Shown: positions 1 through 6,367, counted from the stretch's first letter. The stretch: DNA of 9,639 nt from an uncultured Bacteroides sp. (GCA_900543205.1 UQQM01000047.1:1-9639), one strand, 5' to 3'. Notes: a model not told the origin generated them from the letters alone. Numbers and translations: made by a program.

Positions 1-16
1 GCCTCGCGGCTGCAAT

Positions 17-50
17 TGCGCCTCGCAGACGAAAAAAGTCTGCTCGGCGT
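17..50 (+). repeat. Degenerate copy of a direct-repeat/palindrome intergenic element (copy 1)
   Basis: TGCGCCTCG (17-25) is followed by a hairpin with perfect 6-base arms, GCAGAC (25-30) and GTCTGC (38-43), around an A-rich loop, and then TGCTCGGCGT (41-50). The layout matches the two better copies at 1713-1754 and 9412-9455: a TGCGCCTCGG-like repeat, a palindrome of its own sequence, and a TGC-CTCGGC-like repeat. It is the most degenerate copy and lacks the GGCAT junction. Further CTCGGC-like pieces lie at 1-14 and 61-70, so the window edge may cut a tandem or decayed group. No coding sequence is visible here. Confidence 0.5.
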
Positions 51-95
51 CAATTCAGACCGCTCGGCAAGGCAGGCGGCATCTGCCGACCAGAC

Positions 96-131
96 AAAAA
101 ACGCCGCAGTAGGCGCGATGCCCCTGCGGCG
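96..131 (-). terminator. Intrinsic terminator of the minus-strand lipoprotein gene
   Basis: Read on the minus strand, CGCCGCAG (131-124) pairs perfectly with CTGCGGCG (109-102). The loop can form three further G-C pairs (120-122 with 112-114). The stem is followed at once by six T residues (101-96). A GC-rich stem plus a U-run is the classic rho-independent terminator. It lies about 54 bases past the stop codon of the lipoprotein gene, so that transcript probably ends here. Confidence 0.7.
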
Positions 132-163
132 GATCAAGTATCTGTTAGTGTCTTTGTACTTTA

Positions 164-180
164 TTCCGGACTGTCCGGAA
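164..180. terminator. Short palindromic hairpin just after the lipoprotein stop codon
   Basis: TTCCGGAC (164-171) and GTCCGGAA (173-180) are exact inverted repeats around one central base. The palindrome begins four bases past the minus-strand stop codon. No U-run follows on either strand, so it is a weak terminator by itself. It could stabilise the 3' end or act together with the stronger hairpin at 96-131. A palindromic protein-binding site is an alternative. Confidence 0.4.
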
Positions 181-184
181 AACT

Positions 185-706
185 TTATTCTGCTGCGGTC
201 TCGGAACGGGTTCCCTCGAAATGTGCTGTGACTATTGTCCCGTCCAGCATTTCAGGAGCGATATCGAGGTCGAGTACGGCCTCTCCGTCCTTGATGCTTC
301 CGGTCATGTCGATGTCGCAGTTGCCTACGCTCTCGAAGGTAAGGGTCACTGTCCCTTCGGTAGATACGCTGATGCTTCCGTCCTCATTTTCGGTTGCGGG
401 GCAGCCTTCCGGTGAAATCTGGTCGAAGGTGAACGCGCCGTTCATGACAGAAAGGTCGGTGATGGAAAGGGTGACTGTCCCGTCTTCTCCTGCGATGAGC
501 TCAACCTGCTGGTCGGTCGGGTCGCCGAAGGGAAGATCACCGAGCAGGATGGAAAGCTGTCCGTCGTAGACTCCTGCTACAAGTTCGGCGGGAGTAGGTT
601 CGGGTGTGGGCTCGGGTTCGGGCTCGTTATTGGGGTTCTCGGGCTTCTGGCATGAAGCGAAGCCGAATGCCGCGATTGCTATGAGAGCAAAAATTTTCTT
701 TTTCAT
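185..706 (-). CDS. Calycin-like beta-barrel lipoprotein (hypothetical)
   Basis: This is a 173-residue protein exported as a lipoprotein. A lysine-rich start and hydrophobic stretch (residues 2-17) end in a lipobox-like FASC, giving Cys19 as the lipidated residue. A linker of alternating E-P and T-P (about 28-39) follows. The remainder (about 43-165) is a run of short beta strands with conserved-looking G-Y-G-L, V-x-L, G-x-x-x-L and F-x-G turns. This resembles the calycin-like domain common in Bacteroidales lipoproteins (Pfam Calycin_like family, from memory). Two mature-domain cysteines, Cys102 and Cys130, could form a disulphide. The ATG at 706 was chosen over an upstream TTG at 715 because it gives a normal signal peptide. 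No enzyme motif is seen. A role at the outer membrane, such as ligand binding, is likely but the ligand is unknown. Confidence 0.8.
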   Translation of the reverse strand: MKKKIFALIAIAAFGFASCQKPENPNNEPEPEPTPEPTPAELVAGVYDGQLSILLGDLPFGDPTDQQVELIAGEDGTVTLSITDLSVMNGAFTFDQISPEGCPATENEDGSISVSTEGTVTLTFESVGNCDIDMTGSIKDGEAVLDLDIAPEMLDGTIVTAHFEGTRSETAAE

Positions 707-745
707 TTTCAACAATAATTAACGTTACACTTACTAACAGAAATA

Positions 746-753
746 CAAAGTTA
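746..753 (-). promoter_or_regulatory. Bacteroidetes -7 box for the lipoprotein gene
   Basis: On the minus strand this reads TAACTTTG, an exact match to the Bacteroidetes -7 consensus TAnnTTTG. It lies 39 bases upstream of the ATG at 706, which would leave a leader of roughly 30 bases, AT-rich and without a Shine-Dalgarno motif. I see no good -33 TTTG at the expected distance. The presence of this box suggests the lipoprotein is transcribed separately from the hydrolase gene upstream (851-1552). Confidence 0.5.
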
Positions 754-850
754 AACGAATTTTCGATAATTCCACCCCTGGCCGTCAGGCTCCCGAAATC
801 TGTCGTGCGGAGCACCGTCCGCCTGGCGCGCTATTGGCAACACGCCGCCG

Positions 851-1552
851 TCAGGCGTCGGGGCGGATGATTATGGGCGGCTGGTCGGGGTCGGCCTCCT
901 CTTCGGGCTCGTTGAAGGGCTCGAGGAAGGGATTCCCCGTGCGCTCGTCAGCGATGCTGGAAGACGGTCCGTGCCCGGGGAAGATGCGGATGTCTCCGTC
1001 GAGCAGCATCAGCTTCTCCATTATCGAGCGTATCTCATCGTCGTATTCGCCGTATTTGAGGTCGGTCCGCCCTATCGCTCCGGCGAAGAGGGTGTCCCCG
1101 GTGAACATGAGCTTCTCGTCCCGCACCAGCCAGCACAGGCCTCCGGGAGTGTGCCCGGGCGTGGCTATGGCCTCGAAATCCAGTCCTGCGGCCTCTACCT
1201 TGTCGCCGTCGCTGGCATCCGTTGTGGTGAAATCATGGTCCGGGTATCTCTTCCAGAGCCGGGCGAGCTTCGTGTCGGGGCTCTCGATGACCTTCCTGTC
1301 GGCTCCGTTCATGTAGACGGGGATGCCGTACCTTCTCTGCAGCTCCGCCGCCCCTCCGATGTGGTCGAAATGCCCGTGGGTCAGGAGCACCGCTTCCGGA
1401 ACCAGCCGCTCCTCTTCGAGCAGGCTGAAGAAATCCTCACGCTCGGCCTCGTTGCAGAAGCCGGGGTCGACCACGGCGCAGCGGCCCTCCGCCCCGCTTA
1501 TCACGTATGTCTGTTCCTCGAACAGGTTGTATGTGCGCGAATACAGTTTCAT
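851..1552 (-). CDS. Metallo-beta-lactamase-fold hydrolase, glyoxalase II-like
   Basis: This 233-residue protein is a probable cytosolic hydrolase of the hydroxyacylglutathione hydrolase/YcbL-like branch. All metal-binding motifs are visible: HGHFDH at 59-64, the TPGHTPG loop with His134, GDTLF with Asp153, and GHGP with His194. These normally bind two metal ions, usually zinc. The ERTGNPFL segment (203-210) is the usual near-C-terminal motif of this branch. It is shorter than a true glyoxalase II and lacks that enzyme's C-terminal substrate domain. It ends instead in an acidic, proline-rich tail (about 214-233). Since most Bacteroidales lack glutathione, the substrate may be another thioester. 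There is no signal peptide. The ATG at 1552 faces the divergent spacer shared with the kinase operon. Fold and metal chemistry are confident; the substrate is not. Confidence 0.9.
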   Translation of the reverse strand: MKLYSRTYNLFEEQTYVISGAEGRCAVVDPGFCNEAEREDFFSLLEEERLVPEAVLLTHGHFDHIGGAAELQRRYGIPVYMNGADRKVIESPDTKLARLWKRYPDHDFTTTDASDGDKVEAAGLDFEAIATPGHTPGGLCWLVRDEKLMFTGDTLFAGAIGRTDLKYGEYDDEIRSIMEKLMLLDGDIRIFPGHGPSSSIADERTGNPFLEPFNEPEEEADPDQPPIIIRPDA

Positions 1553-1576
1553 GTCACGAATCGTTTATCCGTCCCG

Positions 1577-1584
1577 TAAATGTA
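1577..1584 (-). promoter_or_regulatory. Probable -7 box for the MBL-fold hydrolase gene
   Basis: On the minus strand this reads TACATTTA, seven of eight positions of TAnnTTTG, placed 25 bases before the ATG at 1552. That spacing leaves a short leader, as is common in this phylum. No clear -33 TTTG is present: the nearest is only about 11 bases upstream, which is too close. Confidence 0.4.
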
Positions 1585-1680
1585 CGCCTTTTTGCCAAAT
1601 AATCGAAGGGCGAAGACGAAAAGGAGCGGTGCCGGAGGTGCCGGCCCGGCGCGTAAACGGAGATTTTCGGAGAAAATGCG

Positions 1681-1688
1681 TATATTTG
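1681..1688 (+). promoter_or_regulatory. Upstream -7-like box facing the kinase operon
   Basis: TATATTTG matches the TAnnTTTG consensus exactly and is part of a 12-mer, TGCGTATATTTG (1677-1688), that recurs identically at 1756-1767. No good -33 element is seen before it. It may be a second, weaker start site, or the original promoter that was displaced when the repeat element at 1713-1754 arrived. Confidence 0.4.
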
Positions 1689-1712
1689 CCGACTGCGCGT
1701 CATTTATACTGT

Positions 1713-1754
1713 TGCGCCTCGGCATAACAAATAAATTTGTTCTGCACTCGGCTT
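1713..1754 (+). repeat. Direct-repeat/palindrome intergenic element (copy 2), promoter-bearing
   Basis: TGCGCCTCGGCAT (1713-1725) and TGCACTCGGCTT (1743-1754) are near-direct repeats. They flank a palindrome with 7-base arms, AACAAAT (1726-1732) and ATTTGTT (1735-1741), around two central bases. The copy at 9412-9455 has the same flanks but different, still self-complementary arms. The right arm here contains TTTG (1736-1739), which lies 20 bases before a perfect -7 box, so the element appears to provide the -33 half of the operon promoter. No transposase is present; this is a short non-coding repeat. Confidence 0.75.
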
Positions 1755-1767
1755 CTGCGTATATTTG
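1736..1767 (+). promoter_or_regulatory. Main promoter of the kinase/ligase/transporter operon
   Basis: A -33 TTTG (1736-1739) and a -7 TATATTTG (1760-1767), separated by 20 bases, match the Bacteroidetes sigma-ABfr-type promoter in both boxes and in spacing. Transcription would start at about 1772-1776. That leaves almost no leader for the ATG at 1778 and about 15 bases for the ATG at 1790. The -33 box lies inside the palindrome of the repeat element. Confidence 0.65.
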
Positions 1768-1789
1768 TAAGATTTAAATGACGAATCCG

Positions 1790-2404
1790 ATGCATATTGG
1801 AGTAGCGGGAAATATAGGAAGCGGCAAGACGACCCTGACCAGACTTCTGGCCAGGCACTACGGATGGACCCCGAAATACGAGTCAGTGACCTATAATCCG
1901 TATCTGGACGACTACTACAAGGACATTCCCCGCTGGTCATACAATCTGGAGACCTACTTCCTCGCCCAGCGCTTCAAGGACGTGCTGGAGATTTCCATGT
2001 CGGATGACGTGATAATCCAGGACAGGACCATACTCGAGGGCGTCCATATCTTCGTGGCCAACAACCTCGAACTTGGCAATCTCTCGCAGAGGGACTACGA
2101 CACCTACATGATGCTCTACAACCTCATGATGTCCATGGTCAGGCTTCCGGATCTCCTGATATATCTCCGCGCCTCGGTGCCGCATCTGGTGGAGAGCATA
2201 CAGAAACGCGGGCGCGACTACGAGCAGAGCATCAGCCTGGAATATCTCGGGGGACTCAACCGGCGCTACGAGGAATGGATAGCCTCGTACGGGGGGAACC
2301 TGCTGATTATCGACGCCGACAACCTCGATTTCGAGAACAATCCCGATGATTTTGAGGCCATAATCGACAAGATTGACTCCCGATTGTACGGACTCTTCAA
2401 ATAA
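1790..2404 (+). CDS. Deoxynucleoside kinase, first of a tandem pair
   Basis: This is a 204-residue cytosolic kinase of the dCK/dGK family, which phosphorylates deoxynucleosides at the 5' position for salvage. Visible motifs are the P-loop GNIGSGKTT (7-15), the probable catalytic Glu31 in KYESV, the QDRT motif (77-80) corresponding to the family's DRS/ERS, and the arginine-rich LID RGRDYE (140-145). Length is normal for the bacterial family. The ATG at 1790 was preferred over the in-frame ATG at 1778 because it aligns with the second kinase (both begin MHI) and because the predicted transcription start lies just before 1778. It is about 62% identical to the next protein by hand alignment. Tandem dNK genes in lactobacilli encode heterodimers of different base specificity, so these two may form a complex. 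The preferred deoxynucleoside cannot be read from the sequence. It starts the six-gene run. Confidence 0.92.
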   Translation: MHIGVAGNIGSGKTTLTRLLARHYGWTPKYESVTYNPYLDDYYKDIPRWSYNLETYFLAQRFKDVLEISMSDDVIIQDRTILEGVHIFVANNLELGNLSQRDYDTYMMLYNLMMSMVRLPDLLIYLRASVPHLVESIQKRGRDYEQSISLEYLGGLNRRYEEWIASYGGNLLIIDADNLDFENNPDDFEAIIDKIDSRLYGLFK

Positions 2405-2408
2405 TTCG

Positions 2409-2416
2409 TATCTTTA
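2409..2416 (+). promoter_or_regulatory. Possible internal -7 box before the second kinase
   Basis: TATCTTTA matches seven of eight positions of TAnnTTTG and sits in the 26-base gap between the two kinase genes, 14 bases before the ATG at 2431. A weak TTG (2384-2386) lies about 22 bases upstream, inside the end of the first kinase gene. It could give extra transcription of the second kinase and the genes after it, but the -33 support is poor. Confidence 0.35.
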
Positions 2417-2430
2417 GAAGTTTTTTGAGT

Positions 2431-3057
2431 ATGCATATAGCGATAGCAGGAAATATAGGGAGCGGCAAGACGACCCTGACCAGACTTCTGGCCGCGCATT
2501 ACGGCTGGACGCCGAAGTATGAATCCGTTGACTTCAACCCCTATCTCGCCGACTTCTACCAGGACATGGCGAGGTGGTCGTTCAACCTCCAGGTCTATTT
2601 CCTGAACAAGAGGTTCAAGGACGTGGTGGAGATTTCCCGTTCGAACGAAGTCATCGTCCAGGACCGTACCATCTATGAGGACGCGCGCATATTCGCCCCC
2701 AACCTGCACGATATGGGACTGATGAGCAGCAGGGACTTCGAGAACTATTCCGACCTCTTCGACCTCATGATGTCGCTTGTCGGCACCCCCGACCTGCTGA
2801 TTTACCTCAGGTTCACGATCCCCAACCTCATAGCCCAGATACAGAAGCGCGGACGTGACTATGAGAAGACCATACGCATCGACTATCTGACGGGGCTGAA
2901 CGAAAAGTACGAGAAATGGATATCCGGATACAAGGGCAGGCTGCTGGTCATCGACGCCGACAAGATAAAGTTCGGTGACAGGCCGGAGGACTTCGAGAAA
3001 GTCACGGACCTGATTGACGCCGAGCTCTACGGACTTTTCCCGACTGCCGGAGACTGA
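2431..3057 (+). CDS. Deoxynucleoside kinase, second of a tandem pair
   Basis: This is a 208-residue paralogue of the preceding gene, in the same dCK/dGK family. It has the P-loop GNIGSGKTT (7-15), Glu31 in KYESV, QDRT (77-80) and the LID RGRDYE (140-145). The middle region IFAPNLHDMG (87-96) differs from IFVANNLELG in the first kinase. Divergence in this region, after DRT and near the substrate pocket in the family, suggests different base preferences. The ATG at 2431 was chosen over the TTG at 2425 because it gives the standard MHIAIAGN start. A short extra tail (TAGD) follows the shared LYGLF ending. Codons 7-21 are almost identical in DNA to those of the first kinase, while neighbouring codons have diverged. 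It is followed after 34 bases by the acyl-CoA ligase. Confidence 0.93.
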   Translation: MHIAIAGNIGSGKTTLTRLLAAHYGWTPKYESVDFNPYLADFYQDMARWSFNLQVYFLNKRFKDVVEISRSNEVIVQDRTIYEDARIFAPNLHDMGLMSSRDFENYSDLFDLMMSLVGTPDLLIYLRFTIPNLIAQIQKRGRDYEKTIRIDYLTGLNEKYEKWISGYKGRLLVIDADKIKFGDRPEDFEKVTDLIDAELYGLFPTAGD

Positions 3058-3091
3058 CCCGCAGCCGCCACGCACTAAACCAATAACCGAT

Positions 3092-5011
3092 ATGGACAAC
3101 AAGAGACCGACCATCATTGACTTCGTCGAGAAGTACACCTCCATCTACGCCGACAAGACCTTCCTCAGGGAAAAGGTTGACGGCAAGTGGACGGAGACTT
3201 CATTCAGGGAGACCCGGGCCGAGGGCCGCATACTGGCCGCAGGCTTCATGTCGCTCGGACTGCAGAAGGGCGAGAAGGTGGCTATGATATCCGAGGGACG
3301 TAACCAGTGGATATTCACCGAGCTCGGCATACTCTACGCCGGAGCCGTCAACGTCCCCCTCTCTTTCAAGCTCGAGTCCGACCAGGACCTGCTTTTCCGC
3401 ATCAACCATTCCGATTCCCGCTTCATCGTGGCCTCGCAGAGTCAGATCGCGAAGGTCCGCAGGGTGATAGACCGCTGCCCGGCTATCGAAAAGGTCATCG
3501 TGATGGACAGGATTCCCCTTCTGGAGAATGAGATATATCTCGAGGACGTGCGCGAGGCCGGACTGAAGTTCTCCGTAGAGCATCAGGACCTGCTTGAGCA
3601 GCGCATAGCCTCGGTGAAGCCTGACGACTACGCCAACATCAGCTACACCTCCGGGACCACGGCAGACCCCAAGGGCATACTGCTCACCCACCGCAACTAC
3701 ACGGCGAACGTGGAGCAGGCGCGCTCCATCATCGGAGTCGACGAAGGTTCGGTGATGCTCATAATACTGCCGCTCGACCACTGCTTCGCCCACGTGGCCG
3801 GATTCTACGTGATGATGAGCTACGGCGGAAGCATAGCCACCGTCCCGTGCGGCAAGAGCACCGTCTCCCTGCTGAAGAACATCCCTGTGGCCATCAGCGA
3901 GGTTCGTCCGCACGTGATGCTTTCAGTGCCCACCCTGTCCAAGAACTTCAAGAAGAATTTCGAGAAGGCCATAAGGCAGAAGGGCGCCTTCGTGGAATGG
4001 CTCTACGAGTTCGGCCTCAGGCAGGCCATAGCCTACAACAGGGAATACTACAACGCCGGCCGGCCCGTGCTGAAGCAGTTCTGGCGCAAGCCCCTGATTG
4101 CATTGGTCGACAAGCTCGTGTTCTCCAAGATACGCGAGAGCTTCGGCGGACGCATGCAGTTCTTCGTGGGCGGCGGCGCCCTGCTCGACATCGAGCTCCA
4201 GAAATATTTCAACGCCATAGGCATGCCCATCTTCCAGGGCTACGGACTGTCGGAGGCGACCCCTGTGATCTGCGCCAATTCGGCAGGCCACGCGCGCTTC
4301 GGTTCGTCCGGACGCACCGTCGAGCCCATGGACATCAAGATATGCGACGAGGAGGGCAACGCCCTTCCCGCCGGAGAGACGGGTGAGATAGTCATCCGCG
4401 GAGAGAATGTCATGGCCGGATACTGGAAGAATCCCGAAGCCACCGCGAAGACCATAGTCGACGGCTGGCTCCATACCGGCGACCGTGGCTACCTCTGCCG
4501 CGAGGACCCGCGCTATCTTTATGTGACCGGCCGCTTCAAGAGCCTGCTCATCGCGTCTGACGGCGAGAAATATTCGCCTGAGGGCTACGAGGATAGCCTT
4601 GCGGACGGCTCGCGCTATATCGACGCGTCCGTGCTCTACAACAACCAGAGCCCCTACACCGTGGTGCTTGTGATACCCGACAAGAACGCTCTGGCCGATG
4701 CGGTGAAGAAAGAAGGCAAGGACCCCGCCTCCGACGAGGGGCGCAGGGCGATGCTCAGGATAATACAGGAGGAGGTCGATTCCTACCGTCCCGGCGGAAA
4801 GCACGCCGGAATGTTCCCGGAGAAATGGCTGCCCGCAGCCATCATAGTGGGCGAGACCCCTTTCACGGAGCAGAACGGCATGCTCAACACCACGATGAAG
4901 ATGGTGCGTGGAAAGGTCGAGCAGTTCTATGCCGACAGGATAGAATATGCGATGACCCCGGAGGGTAAGCAGCTCTTCAACGAGAAGAACCTCGAGGCCC
5001 TCAAGAACTGA
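3092..5011 (+). CDS. AMP-forming long-chain acyl-CoA ligase
   Basis: This 639-residue enzyme belongs to the ANL (adenylate-forming) superfamily. It probably activates long-chain fatty acids with ATP and CoA to acyl-CoA. Motifs in order are the ATP-binding loop YTSGTTADPKG (185-195), GYGLSEATP (383-391), GWLHTGD (458-464) with the ribose-binding Asp464, the hinge GRFKS (480-484), GEKYSPE (491-497), and the C-terminal NGMLNTTMK with the likely catalytic Lys603. Length and the long insert around 305-375 fit the FadD15-like long-chain group rather than acetyl-CoA synthetase. In the first motif an Ala replaces the usual Gly/Ser after TT. The ATG at 3092 was chosen because a longer frame from 3014 would overlap the kinase gene and adds a low-complexity leader. 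There is no signal peptide. The sugar transporter starts 24 bases downstream. Exact chain-length preference is unknown. Confidence 0.92.
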   Translation: MDNKRPTIIDFVEKYTSIYADKTFLREKVDGKWTETSFRETRAEGRILAAGFMSLGLQKGEKVAMISEGRNQWIFTELGILYAGAVNVPLSFKLESDQDLLFRINHSDSRFIVASQSQIAKVRRVIDRCPAIEKVIVMDRIPLLENEIYLEDVREAGLKFSVEHQDLLEQRIASVKPDDYANISYTSGTTADPKGILLTHRNYTANVEQARSIIGVDEGSVMLIILPLDHCFAHVAGFYVMMSYGGSIATVPCGKSTVSLLKNIPVAISEVRPHVMLSVPTLSKNFKKNFEKAIRQKGAFVEWLYEFGLRQAIAYNREYYNAGRPVLKQFWRKPLIALVDKLVFSKIRESFGGRMQFFVGGGALLDIELQKYFNAIGMPIFQGYGLSEATPVICANSAGHARFGSSGRTVEPMDIKICDEEGNALPAGETGEIVIRGENVMAGYWKNPEATAKTIVDGWLHTGDRGYLCREDPRYLYVTGRFKSLLIASDGEKYSPEGYEDSLADGSRYIDASVLYNNQSPYTVVLVIPDKNALADAVKKEGKDPASDEGRRAMLRIIQEEVDSYRPGGKHAGMFPEKWLPAAIIVGETPFTEQNGMLNTTMKMVRGKVEQFYADRIEYAMTPEGKQLFNEKNLEALKN

Positions 5012-5035
5012 AACAATAACCAAAAATTATGATTT

Positions 5036-6352
5036 ATGAGTAGTAAAAAGACAAACGTAGTCGCAATCGTGACGATGTTCTTCCTCTTCGCGATGGTAGC
5101 ATTCGTCACCAATCTTGCCGCACCTTTCGGCAATATCTGGGGGTACAAGTACTCCTGGGCCGGAATGATGGGTAACATGATGAATTTCGCAGCCTATCTC
5201 TTCATGGGCATACCCGCCGGAAGGATGCTGACCACCGTGGGCTACAAGAAGACTTCTCTAATCGCGCTCGCTGTCGGATTCGTCGGCCTCCTCGTGCAGT
5301 ACATCAGCAGCCTCGTGGGAGCTGACGTCGCAGTGTTCACCGTCGGCGGCGATGTCGTGGCCCTGAATTACATCATCTACCTGCTCGGCGCCTTCGTCAG
5401 CGGATTCTGCGTCTGCATGCTGAACACCGTGGTCAATCCCATGCTGAACACCCTCGGCGGTGGCGGCAACAAGGGCAACCAGCTCGTTCAGACCGGCGGC
5501 TCCCTGAATTCCCTGACCGCGACTCTGACCCCTCTTCTCGTTGGCGTGCTCATCGGCACCGTGGACGCCAGGACTTCAATGAACGACGTGACCCCTCTGC
5601 TCTTCATCGGCATGGGCGTGTTCGTGGTCGCATTCCTTATCATCAGCCGCGTGAACGTTCCCGAGCCCGCTCTCGAGCGTGCCCGTGCAGAGGGACTGGC
5701 CGGCCAGACCAAGGTGAAGGACAAGTACAGCGCATGGTCATTCCGTCACTTCGTGCTCGGAGCCGTGGCCATCTTCTTCTATGTCGGACTTGAGAACGGC
5801 ATACCCTACGAGCTCAACTTCTACCTCAGCCAGCCCGTCGAGAAGGGCGGCATAGGCTTCGAGGGGTCGGCGGCCATCGCAGGTGCGCTCTCGGCTCTCT
5901 TCTTCCTGCTCATGCTCATCGGACGTGCGCTCAGCGGCGTCATCAGCGGTAAGGTCTCAACCCGCACCCAGATGATTTTCGCCACCTCGCTCGCCATCGT
6001 GCTGCTTCTCGTGGCCGTGCTGCTGCCCGACACCGTGTCCATGACCTATAAGGGAGCCAACATCCCCGTCAAGTGCCTCTTCATAGCCCTCTGCGGTATC
6101 TGCACCTCCATCATGTGGGGAGCCATCTTCAACCTCTGCGTCGAGGGTCTCGGCAAGTATACCGAGCAGGCTTCCGGAATCTTCATGATGCTCGTGGTCG
6201 GCGGCGGCGTGATGCCCCTGATCCAGAACAACCTGCTCGTACCCGCAGTCGGATATATCCAGAGCTATTGGCTCATCATCGCCATGCTCGTATATCTGCT
6301 CTACTATGCCCTCTGGGGATGCAAGAACGTAAATAAGGACATACCTGTATAA
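5036..6352 (+). CDS. MFS sugar:cation symporter, FucP/GluP-like
   Basis: This 438-residue, 12-helix inner-membrane transporter is of the fucose/glucose/galactose:H+ symporter type. Helices are apparent at about 8-30, 42-62, 74-94, 107-130, 157-174 and 186-207 in the N-half, with six more from about 235 to 430 after a charged central loop (about 210-233). GIPAGRMLTTVGYKKT (58-73) is the family version of the MFS loop 2-3 motif. NTVVNPMLNTLG (130-141) and NQLVQTGGSLNSL (148-160) resemble conserved polar segments of the FucP group. The start is the ATG at 5036, after an AT-rich leader. A ROK sugar kinase begins 15 bases downstream, which argues for an unphosphorylated hexose such as glucose as substrate. 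Galactose or N-acetylglucosamine remain possible. Confidence 0.9.
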   Translation: MSSKKTNVVAIVTMFFLFAMVAFVTNLAAPFGNIWGYKYSWAGMMGNMMNFAAYLFMGIPAGRMLTTVGYKKTSLIALAVGFVGLLVQYISSLVGADVAVFTVGGDVVALNYIIYLLGAFVSGFCVCMLNTVVNPMLNTLGGGGNKGNQLVQTGGSLNSLTATLTPLLVGVLIGTVDARTSMNDVTPLLFIGMGVFVVAFLIISRVNVPEPALERARAEGLAGQTKVKDKYSAWSFRHFVLGAVAIFFYVGLENGIPYELNFYLSQPVEKGGIGFEGSAAIAGALSALFFLLMLIGRALSGVISGKVSTRTQMIFATSLAIVLLLVAVLLPDTVSMTYKGANIPVKCLFIALCGICTSIMWGAIFNLCVEGLGKYTEQASGIFMMLVVGGGVMPLIQNNLLVPAVGYIQSYWLIIAMLVYLLYYALWGCKNVNKDIPV

Positions 6353-6367
6353 CCTGTTGATAAGATT

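Noticed and set aside
1..100. CRISPR-like array suggested by repeated CTCGGC and CAGAC words
   Set aside because: Spacing is irregular, the words are short and imperfect, and no cas genes are present; they fit the intergenic repeat family better.
16..231. Plus-strand open frame of 71 codons at the left edge
   Set aside because: It covers a repeat copy, a minus-strand terminator and the 3' end of the lipoprotein gene; its composition does not look like a protein.
797..812. Small GC-rich inverted repeat (GCGGA/TCCGC) downstream of the hydrolase gene as a terminator
   Set aside because: The stem is only five pairs and no U-run follows on the minus strand.
1580..1777. Plus-strand open frame of 65 codons ending just before the first kinase
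   Set aside because: It runs through both -7 boxes and the repeat element, has no recognisable domain, and its C-terminal half is simply the translation of the repeat.
2266..3144. Minus-strand open frame (292 codons) opposite the second kinase
   Set aside because: Antisense shadow across the two kinases and the ligase start; its sequence has no recognisable domain.
3923..5023. Long minus-strand open frame (366 codons) opposite the acyl-CoA ligase
   Set aside because: It is an antisense shadow of a clearly conserved gene, produced by high third-position GC; it has no motif of its own.
5029..5043. Four-codon frame ATG-ATT-TAT-GAG-TAG overlapping the transporter start, as a possible leader peptide
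   Set aside because: It is too short to judge, has no regulatory codons or hairpin nearby, and is easily explained by chance in an AT-rich leader.
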